A stretch of DNA of 6,071 nucleotides, from positions 1 to 6,071 of the forward strand of contig JAOTTZ010000129.1 in assembly GCA_029864165.1 (NCBI GenBank), written 5' to 3'. This DNA is from Burkholderiaceae bacterium. Its GTDB lineage: Bacteria > Pseudomonadota > Gammaproteobacteria > Burkholderiales > Burkholderiaceae_C. Of this stretch, positions 1 to 6,070 are shown one piece after another; position 1 is the first letter of the stretch; each line of letters opens with the position of its first letter. The notes under the pieces were generated by a model. The model was given only the letters and a program-made list of their open reading frames with translations, was not told the DNA's origin and made no database searches. A program made the translations under genes and the position numbers.

Positions 1-1494
1 GTCCCCGACTTGTTCATGCGGCGAGTGATGGAAGGCGGTGACTGGACGCTGTTTTCGCCGTCGACCTGCCCGGACCTGCACGACAAGTTCGGCAAAGCCT
101 TCGAGCAAGCGTATACGCGCTACGAAGAAATGGCGGCACGCGGCGAGATCAAACTGTTCAAGAAAATGCGCGCTGCCGACCTGTGGCGCAAGATGTTGAC
201 CATGCTGTTCGAGACCGGCCATCCGTGGATCGCGTTCAAGGACGCGTGCAACGTACGCTCACCGCAGCAGCACGTGGGCGTGGTGCATTCGAGCAATCTT
301 TGCACCGAGATCACGCTGAACACCAGCGAGACCGAGATCGCCGTTTGTAACCTCGGCTCGGTGAACCTGGTTCACCACCTGAAGGATACGCCGGACGGTG
401 GCAAGGAGATCGACCACGCAAAGTTGAAGGCCACAGTGACCACGGCGATGCGCATGCTCGATAACGTGATCGGGATCAACTATTACTCGGTGAAGAAGGC
501 GCGTGAATCCAACATGAGGCACCGCCCGGTGGGTCTGGGCATCATGGGATTCCAAGACGTGCTGTACGAGTTGCGCACCCCCTACGCGTCCGATGCCGCG
601 GTGGCCTTTGCCGATCGCTCGATGGAGGCGGTTTGCTACTACGCCTACTGGGCTTCGACCGAGCTTGCCGCCGAGCGTGGCCGCTACCCCAGTTACAAAG
701 GTTCACTGTGGGATCAAGGCATATTGCCCATCGACTCGTTGAACCTGCTGGAGCAGCAGCGTGGCGGCTATGTTGAAGCCGACCTCAGCTGTACGCTCGA
801 CTGGGACGCGCTTCGCGGCCGCATCCGGGAGCATGGCATGCGCAACTCGAATTGCGTTGCGATCGCGCCCACGGCCACGATCTCCAACATCGTTGGTGTC
901 AGCGCGTCGATAGAGCCGTCGTTTGGCAACCTGGCTGTCAAGTCCAACCTGTCGGGTGAGTTCACCATGGTCAACGAGTACTTGGTGCGCGATTTGAAGA
1001 GGCTGGGGCTGTGGGATGAAGTGATGGTGATGGACTTGAAGCACTTCGACGGCTCTCTGAGCCGTATCGACCGCGTACCGGACGACTTGAAAACGCTGTA
1101 CGCAACCGCTTTCGAGACTGAGCCAGTGTGGCTGGTCGAGGCGGCGGGGCGGCGCCAGAAATGGATCGATCAAGCGCAGTCGCTCAACATCTACATGGCC
1201 GGTGTCTCCGGCAAGAAGCTCGACGAGATCTACAAGCTCGCCTGGTTGCGCGGCTTGAAGACAACCTACTATCTGCGCACAGTCGGCGCCACGCACGTCG
1301 AGAAGTCGACGGTAAAGGCAGGACACCTCAATGCTGTGTCGAGCAGTTCAGTGTCGCCCCATGCAAGCGAGTTGGCTGATAGCGCGGCGACTGCTGCCGG
1401 GATGAAATCAAGCGCGCGTCAGGTCGAAGCGGAGCCGAATGCTGACTTGAAGTTTTGCGCGATCGACAGCCCCGATTGCGAAGCGTGTCAGTGA
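1..1494 (+). CDS. nrdA: Class Ia ribonucleoside-diphosphate reductase large (alpha) subunit, C-terminal part
   Basis: This subunit reduces ribonucleoside diphosphates to deoxyribonucleotides in the cytoplasm, together with NrdB. The frame is open to base 1, so only the last 497 residues are present; the N-terminus, expected to carry the ATP-cone and the first active-site cysteine, lies outside. The active-site motif SSNLCTEI is visible: Asn at 295-297, the thiyl-radical Cys at 301-303 and Glu at 307-309 match E. coli N437/C439/E441. The second redox Cys is in AVCNLGS (346-348, E. coli C462 position). The Tyr-Tyr pair of the radical-transfer path is at 1267-1272 (TTYYLRT). A low-complexity tether (about 1310-1455) leads to the C-terminal CEAC pair (1477-1488), which re-reduces the active site. 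The in-frame TTG at base 10 and ATG at 16 are internal codons, not starts. nrdB follows after 191 bases. Identification is near certain. Confidence 0.98.
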   Translation, partial: VPDLFMRRVMEGGDWTLFSPSTCPDLHDKFGKAFEQAYTRYEEMAARGEIKLFKKMRAADLWRKMLTMLFETGHPWIAFKDACNVRSPQQHVGVVHSSNLCTEITLNTSETEIAVCNLGSVNLVHHLKDTPDGGKEIDHAKLKATVTTAMRMLDNVIGINYYSVKKARESNMRHRPVGLGIMGFQDVLYELRTPYASDAAVAFADRSMEAVCYYAYWASTELAAERGRYPSYKGSLWDQGILPIDSLNLLEQQRGGYVEADLSCTLDWDALRGRIREHGMRNSNCVAIAPTATISNIVGVSASIEPSFGNLAVKSNLSGEFTMVNEYLVRDLKRLGLWDEVMVMDLKHFDGSLSRIDRVPDDLKTLYATAFETEPVWLVEAAGRRQKWIDQAQSLNIYMAGVSGKKLDEIYKLAWLRGLKTTYYLRTVGATHVEKSTVKAGHLNAVSSSSVSPHASELADSAATAAGMKSSARQVEAEPNADLKFCAIDSPDCEACQ

Positions 1495-1511
1495 GTCTTG
1501 CTTACCGTGTA

Positions 1512-1540
1512 TTGATACGGATGTGGACTCGCTTCAGAAT
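1512..1540 (+). promoter_or_regulatory. Candidate sigma70-type promoter in front of nrdB
   Basis: TTGATA at 1512-1517 (5 of 6 to the -35 consensus) and CAGAAT at 1535-1540 (4 of 6 to the -10 consensus) are separated by 17 bases. It lies just after the nrdA stop, in a 191-base gap that is long for two genes normally expressed together. This would allow nrdB to be transcribed separately as well as by read-through from nrdA. The -10 match is mediocre and chance matches are common, so this is tentative. Confidence 0.3.
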
Positions 1541-1638
1541 AAAAAGATGGCAATGCGCGTCACGCGTGCACCACGAGGCCGATGCAATGCAACAACAACA
1601 AGCGGCATCAAAAGCGGTTCAATGTCAATAAACGCTTG

Positions 1639-1655
1639 GTGTTGTGAGACAACAC
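1639..1655 (+). repeat. Perfect inverted repeat GTGTTGT-GAG-ACAACAC upstream of nrdB
   Basis: Seven-base arms at 1639-1645 and 1649-1655 are exact reverse complements around the 3-base spacer GAG. The repeat ends 30 bases before the nrdB start codon. No T-run follows, so it is not an intrinsic terminator. It could be an operator or a small hairpin in the nrdB leader. It does not match the NrdR-box pattern I know (acaCwAtATaTwGtgt), although both have ACA/TGT-type ends. The sequence symmetry is certain; the function is a guess. Confidence 0.5.
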
Positions 1656-1685
1656 TCTGATAATTCAACTGATAGGAAGTTCACC

Positions 1686-2936
1686 ATGCTCGTTTGGGAA
1701 GAAGAAGTCAAACCGTTGATCACTGACAAAGCCAGTGCCGCACCGAGCGCCACGTCTTTAGCACGCGTGGTGCCACCAGCTTCTGTTTTAGATTCGTCTG
1801 CTTTCGTTTCATCGATAGTGGACGCCGCTTTAGCGACATCGAGCTCGAAAATTCCGGCTGAGACGGCGGCGGCGAGTACAAAGGCGAATCCGAACGCTCC
1901 CAGTAAGGTGCCCAGTGCGCGGCGTGTGAACGCGGCTGACAAACGCATCATCAACGGCCAGACCGACGTTAACCAGTTGGTGCCTTTCAAGTACAAATGG
2001 GCTTGGGAGAAGTACCTCTCGACTTGTGCCAACCATTGGATGCCGCAGGAAATCAACATGTCGCGCGACATAGCGACTTGGAAGGATCCCAACGGACTGA
2101 CAGACGACGAGCGTCGCATCGTCATGCGCAATCTTGGGTTCTTTGTCACGGCTGATTCGCTGGCCGCCAACAACATCGTTCTTGGCACCTACCGTCATAT
2201 CACCGCGCCCGAATGCCGCCAATTTCTGCTCCGCCAGGCTTTTGAAGAAGCGATACACACACACGCGTACCAGTACATCGTCGAGTCATTGGGGCTGGAC
2301 GAGGGCGAAATCTTCAATGCCTACAACGAGATCAAGTCGATCCGTGATAAGGACGAGTTCCTGATTCCGTTCATCGATGCCGTGATGGACCCGCACTTCC
2401 ATACCGGCACGCCAGAAAATGACCAGCAGCTGCTCAAGAGCCTGATCGTCTTCGGCTGCTTGATGGAGGGTTTGTTCTTCTACGTCGGCTTTACACAAAT
2501 CTTGGCGCTTGGCCGGCAAAACAAGATGACCGGCGCGGCAGAGCAGTACCAGTACATCTTGCGTGACGAGTCGATGCATTGCAATTTCGGCATCGACCTG
2601 ATCAACCAGATCAAGCTGGAAAATCCGCACCTGTGGACATCTGAGTTCAAGACCGAAATCAAGGCCTTGTTCCACAAAGCGGTCGAGCTTGAATACCGTT
2701 ATGCTGAAGACACCATGCCGCGAGGGGTGTTGGGTATGAACGCGTCCATGTTCAAGGGTTATTTGCGCTACATTGCCAACCGGCGAGCAACGCAGATCGG
2801 CCTTGAAGAGCTTTTCCCGAACGAGACGAATCCGTTTCCGTGGATGAGCGAAATGATCGACCTGAAAAAAGAGCGCAATTTCTTTGAAACGCGTGTCATC
2901 GAATACCAAACCGGCGGCGCGCTGTCATGGGATTGA
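1686..2936 (+). CDS. nrdB: Class Ia ribonucleoside-diphosphate reductase small (beta) subunit
   Basis: NrdB (416 residues) houses the di-iron tyrosyl radical that activates NrdA. Iron ligands can be placed by motif and spacing: Asp157 (TADSLAA), Glu188 and His191 (FEEAIH), Glu261 (CLMEGLFF), Glu295 and His298 (RDESMH). Their spacings equal those of E. coli D84/E115/H118/E204/E238/H241. The radical tyrosine is Tyr195 (HTHAY, E. coli Y122). The C-terminus ([13 protein letters not shown]) should bind NrdA, and Tyr407 may be the radical-transfer tyrosine. The ATG at 1686 is chosen because AGGAAG at 1674-1679 lies 6 bases upstream and [10 protein letters not shown] is a family-like start; an in-frame GTG at 1644 falls inside the inverted repeat and has no such support. 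Residues about 8-78 are an Ala/Ser/Pro-rich, probably disordered extension that makes the protein longer than E. coli NrdB (376). This extension uses three TTA leucine codons (residues 25, 35, 49), which I do not see in the core. Confidence 0.98.
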   Translation: MLVWEEEVKPLITDKASAAPSATSLARVVPPASVLDSSAFVSSIVDAALATSSSKIPAETAAASTKANPNAPSKVPSARRVNAADKRIINGQTDVNQLVPFKYKWAWEKYLSTCANHWMPQEINMSRDIATWKDPNGLTDDERRIVMRNLGFFVTADSLAANNIVLGTYRHITAPECRQFLLRQAFEEAIHTHAYQYIVESLGLDEGEIFNAYNEIKSIRDKDEFLIPFIDAVMDPHFHTGTPENDQQLLKSLIVFGCLMEGLFFYVGFTQILALGRQNKMTGAAEQYQYILRDESMHCNFGIDLINQIKLENPHLWTSEFKTEIKALFHKAVELEYRYAEDTMPRGVLGMNASMFKGYLRYIANRRATQIGLEELFPNETNPFPWMSEMIDLKKERNFFETRVIEYQTGGALSWD

Positions 2937-3022
2937 CACTCATGCCCACACAAATAACCAGCATAGTGGCAACAGGTCATTGCGGGAGATCAAGATTCGC
3001 ACAGTGCAGGTGGCCGCTCGCG

Positions 3023-3118
3023 GCGCATGCGCTGCGCTACCTCATTCGTCGTATCGGGGCGCCCCTCCTGGGCAGACTTTCGAGCGATGAATCGCTGTTT
3101 CACGCCGACACGTTGTCG
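3023..3118 (+). repeat. Cluster of four short palindromes in the nrdB-histone gap
   Basis: The 224-base gap 2937-3160 has no convincing gene. It contains GCGCATGCGC (3023-3032, perfect palindrome), GGGGCGCCCC (3056-3065, perfect palindrome), AGCGAT-GA-ATCGCT (3083-3096) and CGACA-CGT-TGTCG (3106-3118). Their centres are roughly 33, 29 and 23 bases apart. None is followed by a T-run, so none is a terminator for nrdB. They may form hairpins in a leader ahead of the histone-like gene, bind a regulator, or be chance in G+C-rich DNA. A TTGACA sits on the nrdB stop codon (2933-2938), but I find no good -10 at normal spacing, so the histone-like gene may be read from an nrd transcript. Confidence 0.4.
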
Positions 3119-3160
3119 ACGAGGGGCAGTGTCCTTTCAACTTGATCAAGGAGAAATGTA

Positions 3161-3598
3161 ATGGCAACTGCAAAGAAGGCCCCGGCCAGAAAGGCTTCGG
3201 CGAAGAAAAAGGCTCCAGCCAAAAAGGCTGCAGCCAAGAAGAAGGCTCCGGCCAAAAAGGCCGCCGTAAAGAAGAAGGCTCCGGCGAGAAAGGCCGTAGC
3301 GAAGAAGAAGGCTCCGGCCAAGAAGGCTGCCAAGAAGGCAGCCAAAAAGAAGGCGCCTGCTAAAAAGGTGGCCAAGAAAAAGGCAGCCAAAAAGAAGGCG
3401 CCTGCTAAAAAGGTAGCCAAGAAAAAGGCTGCCAAAAAGAAGGCACCGGCTAAAAAGGCTGCCAAGAAGAAAGCTGCCAAACGGCCTGCCGCCAAGAAGG
3501 CGATGACGCCGCTAGCTAAGTTGCATAGCACGCCCCCGGCAAAGACCGCGCTGAACCCGCAGGCAGCGTGGCCGTTTCCGACGGGCAGCAGACCCTGA
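3161..3598 (+). CDS. Histone H1-like Lys/Ala/Pro-rich DNA-binding protein
   Basis: This 145-residue protein consists almost entirely of Lys, Ala and Pro up to about residue 115. It resembles the C-terminal tail of eukaryotic histone H1 and the H1-like proteins of Bordetella, Burkholderia and relatives. Such proteins are thought to bind DNA through charge and contribute to nucleoid compaction. Residues 5-59 are five 11-residue repeats (KKAPAKKAAAK type) and residues 65-109 are three 15-residue repeats (APAKKVAKKKAAKKK type). The non-repetitive tail ends LNPQAAWPFPTGSRP, with a WPFP motif I recall from beta-proteobacterial homologues. The ATG is supported by AAGGAG at 3148-3153, 7 bases upstream, the strongest ribosome-binding site in the window. 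A strong terminator follows 22 bases after the stop. There is no signal peptide or membrane segment. The long hydrophobic frame on the opposite strand is an artefact of the Lys/Ala codons. Confidence 0.93.
   Translation: MATAKKAPARKASAKKKAPAKKAAAKKKAPAKKAAVKKKAPARKAVAKKKAPAKKAAKKAAKKKAPAKKVAKKKAAKKKAPAKKVAKKKAAKKKAPAKKAAKKKAAKRPAAKKAMTPLAKLHSTPPAKTALNPQAAWPFPTGSRP
3173..3337 (+). repeat. Five tandem 33-bp coding repeats in the histone-like gene
   Basis: Five in-frame 33-bp units encode KKAPARKASAK, KKAPAKKAAAK, KKAPAKKAAVK, KKAPARKAVAK and KKAPAKKAAKK. The lysine and proline positions are fixed, and variation is confined to Arg/Lys at unit position 6 and to positions 8-10. Third-base differences between copies indicate an older, diverged array. 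Such arrays can gain or lose units by slippage or recombination. Confidence 0.9.
3353..3487 (+). repeat. Three tandem 45-bp coding repeats in the histone-like gene
   Basis: Three in-frame 45-bp units at 3353-3397, 3398-3442 and 3443-3487 encode APAKKVAKKKAAKKK, the same 15 residues again, and APAKKAAKKKAAKRP. Copies one and two differ at only two third-codon positions (GTG/GTA and GCA/GCT), suggesting recent duplication. Copy three is more diverged and leads into the non-repetitive tail. Confidence 0.9.
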
Positions 3599-3620
3599 GC
3601 CGTCACTGGCCTGGCGCTAC

Positions 3621-3646
3621 AAACCCGGCACTCGCCGGGTTTTTTT
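3621..3646 (+). terminator. Rho-independent terminator after the histone-like gene
   Basis: AAACCCGGC (3621-3629) and GCCGGGTTT (3634-3642) form a perfect 9-bp stem around the loop ACTC. A run of seven T residues follows at 3640-3646. It begins 22 bases after the histone-like stop codon and should end the upstream transcript, separating it from purC. The T-run is on the + strand only, so it is directional. Confidence 0.93.
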
Positions 3647-3752
3647 GTGGGCTGCTCTTCGAGGGTGCACACTGGGCGACAAGACGAAAGCAGCATAGGC
3701 CGCGTCGGGCAGTGCGAACATGTCGCTGCGGCCCCCAAGTCCGACCGGCGCC

Positions 3753-3758
3753 TAGAAT
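3753..3758 (+). promoter_or_regulatory. Candidate -10 element for purC
   Basis: TAGAAT (5 of 6 to TATAAT) lies 24 bases before the purC ATG. A promoter is expected between the terminator and purC, and this is the best -10 match there. No recognisable -35 hexamer exists at 16-18 bases upstream, where the sequence is GC-rich, so this would need an activator or be a weak promoter. The implied leader would be under about 20 bases. Confidence 0.3.
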
Positions 3759-3782
3759 TCGCCTGCCTTTTGTCGCTGTGTC

Positions 3783-4703
3783 ATGACCGTCGCCTTGCTG
3801 AACTCGTCAATCCATTCGCTGCCCTTGCTCACCCGCGGCAAGGTGCGTGACAACTATGCGGTGGGCAGCGACCGCATCCTGATGATCGCCAGTGACCGCC
3901 TCTCCGCCTTCGACGTTGTGATGGGCGAGCCGATTCCAGGCAAGGGGACGGTACTCACCCAGATGGCGTTGTACTGGTTCGGACAGTTGGCACGGATCGT
4001 GCCGAACCACCTGACCGGCGAAGACCCTGAAACCGTGGTTGCCGCCGACGAGCGGGCACAAGTCAGCGGCCGCTCCATGCTTGTCAAGCGCCTACGACCT
4101 TTACCGATCGAGGCGGTGGTGCGAGGCTATCTCGCGGGTAGCGGCTGGAGGGAATATCAGGCCACTGGCGAAGTCTGCGGGTTGCCATTGCTGCCGGGCT
4201 TGCGCCTTGCAAGTAAGCTGCCGGAGCCCATTTTCACGCCGGCGACCAAGGCCGAACAAGGCGACCACGATGCAAACATCAGTTTTGAGCGCATGTGCGA
4301 CCTTATCGGTTTGGCGACGGCCGAGCGCGTGCGCAGCGTCTCGGTCCAACTCTACGCGGCGGCTGCTGAAATCGCCCGGACCCGAGGCATCATCATCGCC
4401 GACACCAAGTTTGAATTCGGGCTCGACGAACACAGCACGCTGACGCTGATGGACGAAGTACTCACGCCTGACTCGTCTCGCTTCTGGCCGGTCGAGAATT
4501 ATGCCGAGGGGTGCAATCCGCAAAGCTTCGACAAACAGTATGTGCGGGACTGGCTGGAACACGCCAGTGTGCAAGGGCGACCTTGGAGCAAGTGTCCACC
4601 AGCGCCGCCTTTACCGAGCGAGGTGATCGCACTCACGGCGGCAAAGTACCGCGAAGCATTCGAGCGCTTGACGGGCAGCCCCATCGCGCTTTCAACAGCC
4701 TGA
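3783..4703 (+). CDS. purC: Phosphoribosylaminoimidazole-succinocarboxamide (SAICAR) synthase
   Basis: PurC joins CAIR and aspartate with ATP to make SAICAR, the eighth step of de novo IMP synthesis, in the cytoplasm. The 306-residue protein shows both family signatures: [14 protein letters not shown] at residues 107-120 and [10 protein letters not shown] at 204-213. Other conserved blocks are GKVRDNY (19-25, nucleotide-binding region), ASDRLSAFD (36-44), [13 protein letters not shown] (151-163) and [13 protein letters not shown] (224-236). Length and start fit the long bacterial form found in beta-proteobacteria. I see no Shine-Dalgarno sequence upstream (GCCTGCCTTTTGTCGCTGTG), so initiation may be weak or unusual; the ATG is chosen by homology to family N-termini (…[16 protein letters not shown]). 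After residue 238 the segment [15 protein letters not shown] seems a few residues shorter than remembered relatives. The next gene starts 5 bases after the stop. In related bacteria purC is usually followed by purE/purK, which are absent here. Confidence 0.98.
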   Translation: MTVALLNSSIHSLPLLTRGKVRDNYAVGSDRILMIASDRLSAFDVVMGEPIPGKGTVLTQMALYWFGQLARIVPNHLTGEDPETVVAADERAQVSGRSMLVKRLRPLPIEAVVRGYLAGSGWREYQATGEVCGLPLLPGLRLASKLPEPIFTPATKAEQGDHDANISFERMCDLIGLATAERVRSVSVQLYAAAAEIARTRGIIIADTKFEFGLDEHSTLTLMDEVLTPDSSRFWPVENYAEGCNPQSFDKQYVRDWLEHASVQGRPWSKCPPAPPLPSEVIALTAAKYREAFERLTGSPIALSTA

Positions 4704-4708
4704 CCGGC

Positions 4709-5815
4709 ATGACATCGCGACTGCTCGCGTCGCTCGATGAGCGGATTGCCAGGGCTAGCGATCCGCTAGAAGACGCATGTTTGCGTGCCGAGCGAGCTTC
4801 GCTCCTGGCGCGCCAGGGACACCTCGATCTAGCCCGTGCCGAATTGGCTGCACTGCACGCTCGCTACGATAGCCAACCACCCAACGCTGTGGTGAGTGCT
4901 TGGCTCTGCTTAGCCGAGGGGCTAACAGCGTATTTTTGCAATCTTAGTGCTTCATCACGAGACAAGATGCTGCGTGCATACGCGCTAAGTGGTGCCGTAC
5001 AAGCCAGCCGTCTACATGCGCTTAGTGCGGCATGGCTGTCTCATATGAACTATATGGAGCAGGACTTCGAATCAATGGTACGCCACATAGGCGTAGCACT
5101 GCGTGACGCAGAGCCTGACCACCACACAGCCCTTTCTCGGGCTTGTTTAGTTGTAGCGCAGGCGTACCATTGGGCTGAGCGGCTTGATCTTTCTCTTCCG
5201 TGGTACGCGCGAGCGCATCAGCATGCTACGGCTGAGGGCGACGAGGCAATGTTGAGCGCGTTGATGCATAACATGGCTTGGCTGCGCGCTGCCCAGGCGC
5301 GGCGACTATCTGTAAACGGCGTAACGAATCGCGATGAAATATGCCAGGCACTCGCGGGTGCGGAATCAACCGGCCATTTCGACGAACGGGTAGGTACCGC
5401 AACCCTTGGCTCTCTTGTCCCGATACTGCGCGCCCATATGCTTGTACTGCACGAGCGCTACTCCGAGGCGCTTGAGCTGTTTTCAAACTACTTGACGGTA
5501 GCCCTTGACGAGGGACTAGGACGCCTGCAGTGCGTCATGCTCGCCGACATTGCGTGGTGCCGTCTCAACACTGGTGACAATGCTGGTGCGCTGAAAGATG
5601 CACAAGACGCCCAAACCCATATTGCCGATTGCGTTCAAGCAGACGAGCGCGCCGCAGCACACGGAAGATTAGCTCAGTTGTACGCTGCTTTAGGCAACGT
5701 TGGCGCGTCACAGCAACATGCCGCGCAAGCAAGCGCTGACTGGAACAGTCATGCGAGACGCCAAGCCTACTTGGTAGGATTGTTATCGGGAACCGTCAGC
5801 ATCAGTACGCCTTGA
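4709..5815 (+). CDS. Unrecognised helical-repeat (TPR-like) protein
   Basis: I do not recognise a named family. The 368-residue product is almost entirely Ala/Leu-rich predicted helix in antiparallel-pair style. TPR-like units can be suggested near residues 28-50 (AERASLLARQGHLDLARAEL), 143-178 (VVAQAYHWAERLDLSLPWYARAH), 238-262 (LVLHERYSEALELF), 279-305 (ADIAWCRLNTGDNAGALKDA) and 317-345 (GRLAQLYAALGNVGASQQHA). No signal peptide, membrane segment or catalytic motif is visible, so a cytoplasmic scaffold or protein-binding role is inferred. The ATG at 4709 is taken because it lies 5 bases after the purC stop, favouring translational coupling; no clear Shine-Dalgarno is seen, and the frame stays open upstream to at least 4511 only inside purC. 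Codon choice is looser than in nrdAB (TTA, CTA, ATA, TTT occur), suggesting low expression or a different history. The last ~16 codons overlap a possible minus-strand remnant. The ORF is probably real; its function is unknown. Confidence 0.78.
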   Translation: MTSRLLASLDERIARASDPLEDACLRAERASLLARQGHLDLARAELAALHARYDSQPPNAVVSAWLCLAEGLTAYFCNLSASSRDKMLRAYALSGAVQASRLHALSAAWLSHMNYMEQDFESMVRHIGVALRDAEPDHHTALSRACLVVAQAYHWAERLDLSLPWYARAHQHATAEGDEAMLSALMHNMAWLRAAQARRLSVNGVTNRDEICQALAGAESTGHFDERVGTATLGSLVPILRAHMLVLHERYSEALELFSNYLTVALDEGLGRLQCVMLADIAWCRLNTGDNAGALKDAQDAQTHIADCVQADERAAAHGRLAQLYAALGNVGASQQHAAQASADWNSHARRQAYLVGLLSGTVSISTP

Positions 5816-6070
5816 TTCTCGGGCGCGCGAATCTGCGTAGAGTCAAGTTGGTTTAGGCCCGAGAAATCGTACTTCTCGACGTCACAGGCAGATCGTCGCT
5901 ATACGCATAAAACCGCGCCGATTGAATCTCGCCAGCTGCCTTCAAAACAACGCCATACTCAGTTTGCGCCGGTACTGGTCTACGACTGGGTCGGATGCGG
6001 TGTTGATGACTTTGCCCGCGACTTCCAATGTGCCTTTTACTACGCTGGCTTCGGCTTTGGGCTTGGTCGA
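5767..6070 (-). pseudogene. Possible frameshifted 3' end of a convergent minus-strand gene
   Basis: The minus strand yields protein-like segments in three successive frames. From 6070 to a stop at 5942 it reads …VVKGTLEVAGKVINTASDPV… . Next, around 5965-5885, it reads TEYGVVLKAAGEIQSARFYAY. Last, from about 5883 to a TAG at 5767-5769, it reads VEKYDFSGLNQLDSTQIRA then PENQGVLMLTVPDNNPTK. Each junction needs the same shift, as after a one-base deletion, near 5962-5970 and 5883-5887. Joined, they look like one continuous C-terminus running off the right edge. I cannot name the family. The last segment overlaps the end of the TPR-like gene by 49 bases. Alternatives are sequencing errors in an intact gene, or chance open frames in G+C-rich DNA; the + strand is also open from 5816 to the edge but with a less typical composition. 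Confidence 0.3.
5816..5878. repeat. Overlapping inverted repeats after the TPR-like gene
   Basis: TTCTCGGGC (5816-5824) is the exact reverse complement of GCCCGAGAA (5857-5865), across a 32-base loop. CGAGAA within the second arm (5860-5865) is also the reverse complement of TTCTCG at 5873-5878, across a 7-base loop. The central arm can therefore pair with either side but not both. The first arm begins directly after the TPR-like stop codon. No T-run follows on either strand, so a classic terminator is not supported. It may instead be chance within the minus-strand remnant. Confidence 0.5.

Noticed and set aside
703..1326. Long minus-strand frames opposite nrdA and nrdB (for example 703-1326 and 2286-2909)
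   Set aside because: They are antisense shadows of strongly conserved genes, with His/Gln/Val-rich composition and no independent support.
1547..1660. A 37-codon frame (MAMRVTRAPRG…) in the nrdA-nrdB gap
   Set aside because: Weak upstream signal, composition not protein-like, and its stop lies just past the inverted repeat. It could be a leader peptide, but nothing supports it.
1644..1685. GTG at 1644 as the nrdB start, adding 14 residues
   Set aside because: It falls inside the inverted repeat and lacks a ribosome-binding site, whereas ATG 1686 has AGGAAG at good spacing and a family-like N-terminus.
2933..2967. TTGACA at the nrdB stop as the -35 of a histone-gene promoter
   Set aside because: The best -10-like hexamers are at the wrong distance (CATAGT at 23 bases) or poor (TAACCA at 16 bases).
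2943..3145. A small + strand frame (MPTQITSIVATG…) in the nrdB-histone gap
   Set aside because: No ribosome-binding site, unusual composition (many Arg, Cys, Ser) and no recognised family. The palindromes in this stretch fit a non-coding leader better.
3100..3738. A 212-codon minus-strand frame rich in Ala, Phe and Leu that looks like a membrane protein
   Set aside because: It is antisense to the histone-like gene; its FLAGAFFLAAF-type repeats are what Lys/Ala/Pro codons give on the opposite strand. It also crosses the terminator.
4511..4708. A 66-codon upstream extension of the TPR-like reading frame
   Set aside because: It lies entirely inside purC in another frame and reads as a shadow; the ATG at 4709, just after the purC stop, is the natural start.
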